Assembly (NCBI GenBank): GCA_963775235.1
Contig: CAVZHY010000001.1
Coordinates: 124,001-188,000 of the forward strand
Direction of reading: 5' to 3'
DNA from: JBBDMC01 sp963775235
Lineage (GTDB): Bacteria > Pseudomonadota > Alphaproteobacteria > Rhizobiales > Kaistiaceae
Length of the DNA stretch: 64,000 nt
Under the pieces are notes generated by a model that was not told the origin of the DNA, did not search any database, and saw nothing but the letters and a program-made list of their open reading frames with translations. The translations under genes and the position numbers were made by a program. This document shows positions 15,801 through 24,554 of this stretch, in pieces. Every line of letters begins with the position of its first letter. Positions within the stretch are counted from its first letter, which is position 1.

Positions 15801-16741
15801 CCGGAGGTGGTGCTGCTCGACCTGCCGCTGATCACCGGCAGCGAGGCCGGCTACGCGCCGCACATCGCCGTCTTCGCCGAGCCGTGGCCGGGGGCGATCG
15901 CGCTGTCGCTCGGCGACTCCGGACTCCGGCTTCGTCGCCGCGCCAGACGATCGCTGCGACGCGCGGTGATGGGGGAGCTCACGGCGCCGCTGGCGGCGGG
16001 GCCGGTCGCGCGCTGGGACCGCGCCAACACTATCGAGGTCGAGCTCTATGGCGGCGCGCTGGCCAGCGAACCGCGCCTGGCGGTGCTGAACGGCGCCAAC
16101 CTCGCCGCCATCGGCTCAGAGGCGACCGGCTTCGAGGTGATCCAGTTCGAGAACGCCACGCTGATCGGCGCCAATACGTGGCGGCTCGACGGGCTGTTGC
16201 GCGGTCAGGGCGGCACGGCCGACATCATGGCGGCGGGGCATGCGACCGGCGCCCGCTTCGTCCTTCTCGACGGCGCGGTGCCGTCGCTGGCGCTGAGCGA
16301 GGCCGAATCCGGCCTCGGCCTCACGCGTACGCTGCGGGCCGGCGGGCGCGATCTACGACCCGGCCGTCTTCACCGACGTGGTGCTCGGCGCGTCGCGCCG
16401 TGGCCTCAAGTGCCTGGCGCCGGTCCATATCAGCGGCGTCTCGCGACACCGGCAGCGGCGACGTGACGTTCACGTGGATCCGCCAGACGCGGATCGGCGG
16501 CGACCAGTGGGACCAGGTCGAGGTGCCGCTCGGCGAGGCGAGCGAAGCCTATCAGGTCGCCATCCTCGACGGCGGCGACACCGTGAGGACGCTCACCGCC
16601 GCCACGCCGTCAGTCGTCTATACCGCCGCCGACCAGACCGCCGACTTCGGCGGGCTGCCCTCCGACATCGCCGTCGCCATCAGCCAGGTGAGCCCGACCG
16701 AAGGGGCGGGCGTCGCCGCAACGGACCTCCTCCATGTCTGA
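12831..16741 (+). CDS. GTA megatron / host-specificity protein with TIM-barrel domain (GTA g15), many frameshifts
   Basis: About 1300 codons, full family length. N-terminus MATLVLQAAGAAIGSLFGPIG, AIPRVYGRVRISGQIIW and FAIGLCEGPIARIGRVWADG. Residues from about 265 to 780 form the glycoside-hydrolase-like GTA TIM barrel (YPFVMMDIPAGNGL, VDAFLIGSELRGLT, YAADWSEYFGHHP, IHLWTWDARPFP), which is in a single frame. The C-terminal phage-tail domain follows (TDTGAVISYAV, ANTWRLDGLLRGQGG). Frame changes appear near 13150, 13632, 15283, 15375, 15450, 15663, 16347 and 16440, plus local compensating pairs near 13245/13280 and 15925/15960. No in-frame nonsense codon was found in the correct frame of any segment. 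Binds the host surface and cell wall at the tail tip. Confidence 0.87.
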
Positions 16742-18220
16742 TCACTCGAATCCGTCCATCTCAAGATCCCCTATCTCGCCGCCGCGCAGGCGCAGAAGCA
16801 CGTCACCCACAACGAGGCGCTGCGCCTGCTCGATACGGTGGTGCAGCTCGCCGTGATCGACTCGAGCCTCGACCGACCCGCCGGCGAGCCCGGCCGAAGG
16901 CGACCGCTACATCGTCGCGGCGTCCGCCACCGGCGACTGGTCGGGCGAGGACGGCAACGTTGCCGCCTTCATCGACGGAAGCTGGCAGTTCCTGACGCCG
17001 GACGTGGGCTGGCTCGCCTACGACGCGGCGGCGCGACGCTTCTGGTCTACGAGGCAAGCGGCTGGGAGGCGGCCTCCGGGCACGTCGACTCGGTCACCGA
17101 GCTCGGCATCAACGCGACGGCCGACGCCACCAACCGGCTGTCGGTCCGCTCCGACGCGGTGCTCTTCTCCAACATCGATGCGGGCAGCGGCGGCACCGGC
17201 GACGTGCGCTTCGTCGTCAACAAGGAGACGGCGGCCGACACCGCCTCGCTGCTCTTCCAGACCGGCTTCTCCGGCCGCGCCGAGGTCGGCCTCGCCGGCG
17301 ACGACGACTTCGTCTTCAAGGTCTCGCCCGACGGCAGCGCCTGGGCCGAGGCGATCCGCATCGACAAGGACACCGGGCTCGCGACGATCCTCTACGACAA
17401 CGCCACGTCGGGTCTGGCGGCGACCAATGTGCAGGACGCCATCGACGAGGTGGCCGCCTCTGGTGGCGGCGGTGGTGGAGGTGCCGTCTCCAGCGTCTTC
17501 GGACGCACCGGTGCGGTGGCCGCCGCCGCCAGCGACTACGACGCGAGCGAGGTCGGCAACAACTCCGGCGTATCCGGCGCGACCGTTGCGGCGGCCCTCG
17601 ATACTCTCGACGGCGGCAAGCAGGACGCCGACGCCGATCTCACCGCCATCGCGGCGCTGGCGCCGTCGAACGACGATGTGATCCAGCGGAAGGCGGGCGC
17701 CTGGACCAACCGCACGCCTGCGCAGCTCAAGACCGATCTGTCGCTCGCCAAGGGCGACGTCGGCCTCGGCAACGTCGACAATACCGCCGACGCCGACAAG
17801 CCGATCTCCGATGCCACCCAATCCGCGCTCGACGCCAAGCAGGACCTTGACGCCACGCTGACGTCGCTCGCCGCGCTCGGCACTGCCGCAGACAAGGTCG
17901 CCTACACCACGGGCGTTGACACCTGGGCGGAGGCGGCGGTCACGGCCGCCGGCCGCGCCATCCTCGACGATGCCGATGCGGCCGCCCAGCGCGCGACCCT
18001 CGGTGTCGCGATCGGCTCCGACGTGCAGGCCTATTCCGCCAATCTGGACGACTGGTCGGGCGAGGCGGTTGCCGACTACGCAAACCTCGTCGAGAGCGAC
18101 GCGGCGTCCTCGGGCGTCACCGGGGCGGACGCGATCACCAACATCGTCTCGTGCACGCAGGCCGAATATGACGCCGGCACGCCGGACTCCGCCACCATTT
18201 ATATCATCACGGACGCCTGA
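16734..18220 (+). CDS. DUF2793 tail fibre protein, frameshifted near its start
   Basis: Starts at ATG 16734, overlapping the megatron stop by eight bases. The N-terminal DUF2793 module is spread over frames: LKIPYLAAAQAQKHVTHNEAL, then GDRYIVAASATGDWSGEDG and FLTPDVGWLAYDA, then LLVYEASGWEAA. The changes fall near 16755, 16875 and 17035. From about 17040 to 18220 the frame is intact and carries tail-fibre repeats such as KGDVGLGNVDNTADADKPIS, ALDAKQDLDATLTSLAAL and a poly-Gly hinge near 17470. The family occurs at the end of GTA and prophage tail operons. Probable role: receptor contact. Confidence 0.82.
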
Positions 18221-18223
18221 CCG

Positions 18224-19862
18224 ATGGCGATGAACCTTGGCTCCGCCGTCGATCAACGCGCTCTACCTGGGCGCGACCGTGATCAACAAGGCCTATCTCG
18301 GCTCCACGGTCGTCTTTTCGGCCGGCGGCAGTGAGGTGACGCCGCCGACCGTGTACGCCGCCACCGCCTACGTCTTCAACGCCGACACGGATGCGACCTA
18401 CTACAGCAAGACGGGCGCCGCGGAGGACATGGCGAGCACGTCCAAGGTTGCCACCGTCTCGATCATCGCGCGCGACTACGCCGACCTGTCGGTAACCACG
18501 ACGGTCGTCTCCGGCGATCTCGTCGGCGGCAGCACGATGAACCTGCATGCCGACGACGTCGTCAGCCTCCACGACCTGCTCAAGGGCGCCCTGCTGCCAT
18601 CGGGGTGCGACGCAGTCATGGCACTGGCGCGGAAGTGGCGGAACGACTTCGGCGCCAGCGGCGGCAGCGACCCGGTGGGCGACTTCGTCGACGAGATGAA
18701 CGCGCTTGCGGCCACGCTCGGCCTCGACGACACGATCTTCGGCAACCCGCACGGGCTGAGTGGCGCCAACACGTCGACAGCGCAGGATTTGGGCATCCTG
18801 TTCAAGTCGGTGCTGGATAATTATCCGGTGCTGATCTCGATCATGAAGTTCTACCGGATGAGCGCCTCGATCACCGGGGGACGCACCACGACGCTCACTT
18901 TCACCAACACCAACAACTACATCGAGAATGGCGGGATCGGGCACTACGCCGGCAAGACCGGCAGCGGTGGCGGAGGGACCAAGGAATCGCTGGTGGTGGG
19001 CTGGATCGCTCCGAATGGCGACCGGATCGTCGCTGCGATTGTCGCGTCGAACAGCGACGCTCATCGCTATGCCGATATGGACGCCCTGCTCGGTCAGCTG
19101 GTGATCGATTTCCCCGCGCTGACCACGTTCACGTGGACGCCGGCGAGCCTCAGCCACCTGGTCAACTGGCTCGACCCCAGCGACATGTCCACGATGTACC
19201 AGACGACCGATACCTCGACGCCGGTCACGGCCGCGGGTCAAAGCGTCGGCCGCATCGAGGACAAGAGTGGCAACAGCACGCACGCGACGCAATCCACATC
19301 GGGCAGCCGACCGACGCTGCGCAACCCGTCCGGCGACCTGTGGTACCTCGACTTCGATGGCGGCGACTGGCTGACCTATGGCGCCCAGGTGCTTGGGGGC
19401 ACGCACCTGTTCGCCGAGTCCTCCGATACTTTCGTCGTGCTGGTTGCCGGCCAGTACGACGGCGACGCCGGCACGATGATCGCCAAGGCAAGCGCGACCG
19501 CCGGCAACCGCACTTTCCAGATGTTCGCCCAGATCAGCACCAGTGCCGAACCGGGCTGCCATTTGCGCGGCACCGGCATCAAGGTTGACCAGAATGTCGT
19601 CACCAACGAGACCTTATGCGTCATGGGCGCCATGTGGGACGGGGTGGACGCAGCCCTCAACGTCGGCAGCCTGATCGGTTGGCGGGCGGGGGACAGTGTC
19701 GGCACCCACGCCGAGGAATCCCAGGACATCATCATCGGCGCGCGCACCGGTGGCTCCGGCGCGCGGCTGACCGGCAAGATTTACGGCATCATCGTCTGTG
19801 ACGCCTTCGACGAGGTCGAATGGGTGCAGGCGATGCGCTATCTGAATCTGCGGCTGTCGTAA
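18224..19862 (+). CDS. Phage tail protein with D,D-carboxypeptidase (S11) domain fused to LamG-like domain
   Basis: Numbered from a TTG at 18237, residues 1-28 (INALYLGATVINKAYLGSTV) form the short module seen at the start of many phage tail proteins. Residues 35-295 are a peptidase S11 / penicillin-binding-protein domain: S-T-S-K (67-70) as the SxxK motif, S-G-C (122-124) where S-x-N is usual, NPHGLSGANTSTAQDLG (170-186), and K-T-G (240-242). Residues 300-541 look like a concanavalin/LamG sandwich. The upstream ATG 18224 (MAMNLG) fits the module better but needs a one-base shift near 18245. Loss of Asn in the second motif questions classical carboxypeptidase activity. It lies between the fibre and endolysin genes; a virion-bound peptidoglycan-acting or binding role is inferred. 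Confidence 0.72.
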
Positions 19863-19908
19863 GCGTTCGCTGGAAACATCGGGCGGACCTTCCGGGCCGC
19901 TTCGTCCC

Positions 19909-20802
19909 ATGCGCACCTCACCAAAAGGCACCGCGTTCATCGCGGCCCACGAAGGCGTCGTCACCCGAGCGTACCGCGACCCGACCGGCACCTGGACGAT
20001 CGGTGTCGGGCATACCGCGGCGGCGGGCGAACCGACGCCGGCGCCCGGCATGACGATCAGTCGCGAGCGCGCGCTCGCGATTCTCGCCAGCGACCTCGCC
20101 CGGTTCGAGGGGCGCGTGAACGCTGCGCTGTCCGGCGGGGGAAACCTGGCACAGCAGGCGTTTGATGGCGCCGTGTCGTTTGACTTCAACACCGGTGCGA
20201 TCGACCGCGCGAACTGGGTCGGACGGTTCCGCGCCGGCGACATGACGGCTGCGCGTGCCGGCCTGATGGAATGGGCCAAGGCAGGCGGGCGCACGCTCCC
20301 CGGCCTCGTGCGGCGCCGCGAGGACGAGGCGCGGCTGATCTTCGACGGCGACTACGGGTCGGAAGGGGCGCAAGCCGGCGGCAATGCCGGCGAGGATACC
20401 GCCGGGGTTCAACGGCAGCTCGCGCGGTTCGGGTACTATACCGGCGCCATCGACGGCATCGACGGTCCGGCAACCGAGGCGGCGATCCGCGCCTATCAAT
20501 CGGCGCACCCGGACCTTGTCGTCGACGGCATCGCCGGCACGGCGACGCGGGCGGCGCTCACGCGCGATGTGGCAGCCCGCGATCGACAAATGCAGACCGG
20601 TCTCGGCGGCACCATCGGGTTCATCGCCGCGTGCGTGGCGTGGATCACGTCCGGTGCGCGCCCCGGCCTCGCGATCGCCGGGGCGACGGCCGCCATCGCA
20701 ATAACCGTCGCGGCGGCTTTCGCCTGGCGTTACCGGGGCGAGATCGCGCGCGCGCTCGCCGCGAAGTTCCGCATATCCGACAACCAGAAACGAAAGGATT
20801 GA
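19909..20802 (+). CDS. GH24 endolysin with peptidoglycan-binding domain and C-terminal membrane segments
   Basis: A 297-residue lysozyme-type muramidase. Residues 1-145 are the GH24 domain with the catalytic glutamate in AAHEGVVTRAYRDPTGTW and the following IGVGHT. Residues about 165-230 are a PG_binding_1 repeat (VQRQLARFGYYTGAIDGIDG). Residues about 238-280 form two hydrophobic segments, then a basic tail. There is no N-terminal signal peptide, so release depends on the holin genes downstream; the C-terminal membrane segments are a feature seen in some alphaproteobacterial prophage lysins. Intact. Releases particles by cutting the cell wall. Confidence 0.9.
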   Translation: MRTSPKGTAFIAAHEGVVTRAYRDPTGTWTIGVGHTAAAGEPTPAPGMTISRERALAILASDLARFEGRVNAALSGGGNLAQQAFDGAVSFDFNTGAIDRANWVGRFRAGDMTAARAGLMEWAKAGGRTLPGLVRRREDEARLIFDGDYGSEGAQAGGNAGEDTAGVQRQLARFGYYTGAIDGIDGPATEAAIRAYQSAHPDLVVDGIAGTATRAALTRDVAARDRQMQTGLGGTIGFIAACVAWITSGARPGLAIAGATAAIAITVAAAFAWRYRGEIARALAAKFRISDNQKRKD

Positions 20803-20805
20803 ATC

Positions 20806-21120
20806 ATGCCCGGATGGCTGATCGTCGCTCTCATCCTCGCAGCCGGAGCCCTGATCCTGTGGTTCGGCCCGAAAGGATGGCGCACCTACATCACTGGCGT
20901 ACTGGCGACACTGGTGCCGCTGCTCGGACAGATACTCGATTACCTAAACGGCTTCGGCTGGAACCAGGTGATCGACGCCAGGACCGCCATGTGGACCGTC
21001 GGCGCCATCGGCGTGCTCATGATCATCTTCAATTGGGTGAACAAACGGCTCTACGGCAGCACGCCGAAGGCGACAGCCGCCTCCGCTCCCGAACCCACCG
21101 CTTCGAAGGCCGGAGGATAG
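20806..21120 (+). CDS. Small two- to three-pass membrane protein, probable lysis accessory
   Basis: A 104-residue protein with hydrophobic segments at about 3-20, 28-45 and 62-80, and a soluble Thr/Ala/Pro-rich C-terminus (PKATAASAPEPTASKAGG). It begins three bases after the endolysin stop and is followed directly by the GTA-holin-like gene. Position and topology suggest a holin or antiholin partner, but no specific family was recognised. Intact. Confidence 0.6.
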   Translation: MPGWLIVALILAAGALILWFGPKGWRTYITGVLATLVPLLGQILDYLNGFGWNQVIDARTAMWTVGAIGVLMIIFNWVNKRLYGSTPKATAASAPEPTASKAGG

Positions 21121-21124
21121 GCCC

Positions 21125-21531
21125 TTGGCCGTCCTGCCGACTTCATCCTGCGGTTCGCCGCCAGCAGCGTACTCGAGAAGGTGCTGGCCAATCTCAAGGC
21201 CCGCGCCGACAGCGAGACCGAGCGCGAACAGATCGACGCCTCGGTGGCGATCGAGCACGTCAAGGCCGAGCTTGCCCGCCGGCAGGCTCAGCGCGACGTG
21301 CTCATCGCCGAGCAGGGACGGCTGATCACCTCGCTGATGCGACCCGCGTTCGCCTATCCGCTGGCGGTCTACTACGCGGCGGTGATTGCCGACTCGCTGG
21401 TCCACTTCACCTGGAACGTGGCGGCACTGCCGGCCCCGATCGGCGACTGGTCGGGGTGGATCATTTCCGCGATCTTCCTGTCGGAATCGGGCGAGCGCAT
21501 CGCCCGCACGATCATCGCCCGAAAAGGGTGA
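21125..21531 (+). CDS. GTA-type 3TM holin, frameshift close to the start
   Basis: The main frame (from about 21140 to 21531) reads ADFILRFAASSVLEKVLANL, then a charged helical stretch (ERRQ-rich) and LITSLMRPAFAYPLAVYYAAV followed by further hydrophobic helices. The Arg-Pro-hydrophobic pattern matches the GTA holin family. No start codon exists in that frame after the preceding stop. A TTG at 21125 (MAVL) becomes the start if one G was lost near 21137, giving 135 residues. It would form the membrane lesion that lets the endolysin act. It marks the right end of the phage cluster. Confidence 0.68.
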
Positions 21532-21540
21532 AGGCGGCTA

Positions 21541-21563
21541 TATTCAGGGCCTATTCATGTTAA
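21541..21563 (+). promoter_or_regulatory. Direct repeat upstream of the feuPQ-like operon
   Basis: TATTCA at 21541-21546 and again at 21552-21557, spaced 11 bases start to start, followed by TGTTAAG. Direct repeats with one-turn spacing are the usual site type for OmpR-family regulators such as the one encoded at 21911. Confidence 0.35.
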
Positions 21564-21581
21564 GGCAGATATGTGGCCAGG

Positions 21582-21890
21582 ATGAAAAGGCGGCTGACAG
21601 CGCTCTCGGTCGGGTTCGGGCTGCTGGCGGCGGTGGCCGCGGGCCCGTCGCCGGCCTCGGCGCAGACCTGCTATTCCGCCGCCCAGACCCGCGCCGCGGT
21701 GCAGAGCGGGCAAGCGCAGCCGTTGTCTGCTTTCCTCGGTGAGATCAGAAGCCGGGTCGACCAGGTGCTGGGAGGCGGCACCCAGTTGTGCATGGTCAAC
21801 GGGCGCCTCAAATACGGGGTGCAGGTCCTTGTGCAGGGCCGGGCCACGACCTTGTGGGTCGACGCCCAGACCGGCGCCATTGGCAACTGA
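21582..21890 (+). CDS. Secreted PepSY-like small protein
   Basis: A 102-residue precursor with a Sec signal peptide (about residues 1-28, ending SPASA before QTCYS). The mature part has two cysteines and the pattern LCMVNGRLKYGVQVLVQGR, then LWVDAQTGAI, which resembles a minimal PepSY domain. In rhizobia a small periplasmic protein of this sort precedes feuP/feuQ and is thought to modulate the sensor. ATG 21582 is preferred to GTG 21573 because it gives a standard signal peptide. It ends 20 bases before the regulator gene. Confidence 0.65.
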   Translation: MKRRLTALSVGFGLLAAVAAGPSPASAQTCYSAAQTRAAVQSGQAQPLSAFLGEIRSRVDQVLGGGTQLCMVNGRLKYGVQVLVQGRATTLWVDAQTGAIGN

Positions 21891-21910
21891 CGGGACCGCC
21901 GGAGGAAGGA

Positions 21911-22582
21911 ATGCGGGTGCTGGTTGTCGAGGACGACGTGGATCTCAACCGACAGCTCGTCGAAGCGCTGAAGGAGGCCGGCTATGCGGTCGATTCGGCC
22001 CGCGACGGCGAGGAGGGACATTTCCTCGGCGACACCGAGCCCTACGACGCGGTTGTCCTCGACATCGGCCTGCCGGTCCTCGACGGCATCTCGGTGCTGG
22101 AGAAGTGGCGCCGCGCCGGGCGCACCATGCCGGTGCTGATCCTCACCGCCCGCGACCGCTGGTCCGACAAGGTGCAGGGCATCGACGCCGGCGCCGACGA
22201 CTACGTCGCCAAGCCGTTTCACATTGAGGAGGTGCTGGCGCGGGTGAGGGCGCTGGTAAGGCGCGCCGCCGGTCACGCCACCAACGAGATCGAGATCGGG
22301 CCGGTGCGCCTCGACAGCCGCGCCGGGCGCGTCACTCTCGATGGCAATCCGGTCAAGCTTACCTCCCACGAGTATCGCGTGCTCGAGTACCTGATGCACC
22401 ATCGCGATCGGGTGGTCTCGCGCACCGAGCTCATCGAGCACCTCTACGACCAGGACTTCGATCGCGACTCCAACACCATCGAGGTGTTCATCGGGCGGCT
22501 GCGCAAGAAGGTGCCGCCCGACCTGATCGAAACCGTGCGCGGCCTCGGCTACCGCGTCGTCGAACCAGGCGATGCGGCCTAA
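21911..22582 (+). CDS. feuP: OmpR-family response regulator, FeuP-like
   Basis: A 223-residue regulator. Receiver domain residues 1-115 with acidic pocket E7-D8-D9, phospho-acceptor D51 and K101. Winged-helix domain about 128-218 with LTSHEYRVLEYLMHHRDRVV and EVFIGRLRKKV. The sequence closely follows rhizobial FeuP, which with FeuQ controls osmoadaptation and beta-glucan export in Sinorhizobium meliloti; here the target genes are unknown. Excellent ribosome-binding site GGAGGAAGG before ATG 21911. The stop overlaps the kinase start by 11 bases, so the two are translationally coupled. Confidence 0.9.
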   Translation: MRVLVVEDDVDLNRQLVEALKEAGYAVDSARDGEEGHFLGDTEPYDAVVLDIGLPVLDGISVLEKWRRAGRTMPVLILTARDRWSDKVQGIDAGADDYVAKPFHIEEVLARVRALVRRAAGHATNEIEIGPVRLDSRAGRVTLDGNPVKLTSHEYRVLEYLMHHRDRVVSRTELIEHLYDQDFDRDSNTIEVFIGRLRKKVPPDLIETVRGLGYRVVEPGDAA

Positions 22583-23942
22583 TTCACTCGCCGTCCGCCT
22601 GATCGTCGCCGCCACGCTGTGGAGCGCTGCGGCGCTGGTGGTTGCCGCCCTCATCCTCACCTCCCTCTATCGCCAGACCGTGGTCAGCGGGTTCGACGAA
22701 CGGCTCAACGTCTACATGCGCACTCTGGTCGGTTCGCTCGCCGCGCAGGACGCCTCAAGCCCCCTCGGCGATCCCGGCAACCTCGGCGAACAGCGCTTCG
22801 AGCTGCTCTACTCCGGCTGGTACTGGCAGGTCCGCGAACTCGATCACGGGGCGGTAGTGCTGGCGTCGCGCTCACTATTCTCCGACAGTCTCGACATCGG
22901 CGGGCTGACCGACCGCAGCGAAAGCGGCGGCCTCCTCTCCGGCGCACTCACGGGGCCCGACGGGCAGGCGCTGCGCGTGCTTTCGCGCACCGTCATTTTT
23001 CCCGGCAACCGCACCTATGAGGTCCTGGTCGCCGGCGACGCCGGCGTCATCCAGGACCAGGTCGCCGCGTTCCGGCGGCGGGTTTTCCTGACCCTGGCGG
23101 TGTTCGGCGCCGGGCTCATCATCGCCATCTTCATCCAGATCCGCTGGGGGCTTAGACCGCTTGACCGCGTGCGGCGCGGCCTTGCGGAAATCCGCAGCGG
23201 CCGCCAGACACGGTTCGAGGGTGCGCTGCCCTCGGAAATCGAGCCGCTGGTCAAGGAGCTGAACGCGCTGCTCGCATCAAACCAGGAGATCGTGGACCGC
23301 GCTCGCACGCAGGTCGGCAATCTCGCCCATGCCCTGAAGACGCCGCTCTCCGTCGTCATCAACGAAGCCCGCGCCGGCCGAGGTCCACTGGCCACCAAGG
23401 TCGCGGAGCAGGCGAGCCTCATGCACCGGCAGATCAGCCATCACCTCGACCGGGCCCGCATCGCCGCGCGCGTCAACGTCATTGGTGCCGTCACCGACGT
23501 CGAACCGGTCGTGACGCGGCTGATCCGCGCCATGCAGCGCATCCACGGCGACCGCGGGCTCGCCATCCGTTGCGACATCCCCGACGCCGCGCGCTTCAAG
23601 GGCGAACAGCAGGACTTCGAGGAGATCGTGGGGAACCTGGTCGACAACGCCTGCAAATGGGCGAGGACGTCGGTCTCGGTGACGGCCGACTACCTGCGAC
23701 CCGACGGGGAAGCCGACGCCGGTCGCCTCGTGCTCCTGATCGACGATGACGGCCCGGGTCTCAGCGCCGAGGAGATCGCCGCCGCGACCAGGCGCGGGGG
23801 CCGCCTCGACGAGACCAAGCCCGGCTCGGGTCTCGGCCTGTCGATCGTTAGCGACCTGGTTTCGATGTATCGTGGCAAACTGGATTTCTCGCGCTCGCCG
23901 GCGAGCGGGCTTAGGGTGGAGGTGGCGCTGCCGGCGGTATGA
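22572..23942 (+). CDS. feuQ: Sensor histidine kinase, FeuQ-like
   Basis: A 456-residue inner-membrane kinase. Membrane helices at about 8-31 and 170-193 flank a periplasmic sensing domain. A HAMP-like linker follows, then the phospho-acceptor helix with H253 in NLAHALKTPLSVV. The ATPase domain has N in GNLVDNACKWA and the glycine boxes DDDGPGL and GSGLGLSIV. The HALKTPL form of the H-box is typical of PhoQ/FeuQ-type kinases. It starts inside the feuP stop region and ends four bases into the next frame. The PepSY-like protein upstream may be its periplasmic partner. Confidence 0.9.
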   Translation: MRPNSLAVRLIVAATLWSAAALVVAALILTSLYRQTVVSGFDERLNVYMRTLVGSLAAQDASSPLGDPGNLGEQRFELLYSGWYWQVRELDHGAVVLASRSLFSDSLDIGGLTDRSESGGLLSGALTGPDGQALRVLSRTVIFPGNRTYEVLVAGDAGVIQDQVAAFRRRVFLTLAVFGAGLIIAIFIQIRWGLRPLDRVRRGLAEIRSGRQTRFEGALPSEIEPLVKELNALLASNQEIVDRARTQVGNLAHALKTPLSVVINEARAGRGPLATKVAEQASLMHRQISHHLDRARIAARVNVIGAVTDVEPVVTRLIRAMQRIHGDRGLAIRCDIPDAARFKGEQQDFEEIVGNLVDNACKWARTSVSVTADYLRPDGEADAGRLVLLIDDDGPGLSAEEIAAATRRGGRLDETKPGSGLGLSIVSDLVSMYRGKLDFSRSPASGLRVEVALPAV

Positions 23943-24037
23943 GGGGGTATATTCTCACTTCCGCCATGCTGATCTGGCAAAAGAGGGCGCGGTTCTTCAA
24001 GCAGTCGGGCTTGCGGCGGAGTTTTGGAGGCGTTCGG

Positions 24038-24451
24038 ATGCATCGTTTTGGGCGGGTCGCATTGGCGGTTGTCGCCGGTCTTGCGCTCGCCGCCTGCCGG
24101 TCGGCCGATACGGGTACGACCGGATCACTGACCGCCTACGCCGCGGCGCCTGACCCTCAGGCGGCGACCGATGGGCTGGCCGGAACGGTGATCGACCTCG
24201 GTCTCAGCGCCAAGGACCAGCGGATGGCCCTGGCTGCGGAGCAGAAAGCCCTCGACTATGGCGCCATCGGCGCCCCGGTGGCCTGGCGGGGCCACTCAAG
24301 CAGCGGCCAGGTGGTCGCGGGACCGCTGTACAAGGTCAACGACTACGAGTGCCGCGAATTCACCCATACGATCACCATCAAGGGCCAATCAGAGACGGCA
24401 ACCGGCACCGCCTGCCGGGGAGCCGATGGTACGTGGCAACCGGTCGCATGA
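24038..24451 (+). CDS. Outer-membrane lipoprotein, 17-kDa surface antigen type
   Basis: A 137-residue precursor with a lipoprotein signal peptide ending LALAAC (Cys about residue 21), so it is predicted to be lipidated. The C-terminal half shows the surface-antigen pattern: YGAIGAPVAWRG, then CREFTHTITIKGQ and ATGTACRGADGTWQPV, as in the rickettsial 17-kDa antigen group and many alphaproteobacterial outer-membrane lipoproteins. ATG 24038 is chosen because it gives the signal peptide; the open frame upstream adds 33 unlikely residues. Function in envelope integrity is presumed, not shown. Confidence 0.75.
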   Translation: MHRFGRVALAVVAGLALAACRSADTGTTGSLTAYAAAPDPQAATDGLAGTVIDLGLSAKDQRMALAAEQKALDYGAIGAPVAWRGHSSSGQVVAGPLYKVNDYECREFTHTITIKGQSETATGTACRGADGTWQPVA

Positions 24452-24554
24452 ACGGCGGCGACCGCGCCGCAGCATTGCCTTTCGCGAACGGCACGACTAT
24501 TTCCGGCACAAATCGACGGCCGACGGCCTGAAAAGAGGTTCCCGGGCAGCGTAG

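Noticed and set aside
13544..15835. 763-codon minus-strand open frame across the megatron gene
   Set aside because: Arg/Val/Asp-rich antisense shadow; the plus strand has the GTA TIM-barrel domain in one frame over the same stretch.
1920..21560. attL/attR core repeats bordering the phage cluster
   Set aside because: No direct repeat shared by the two borders was found by eye, there is no integrase or tRNA at either end, and GTA clusters are normally not excisable.
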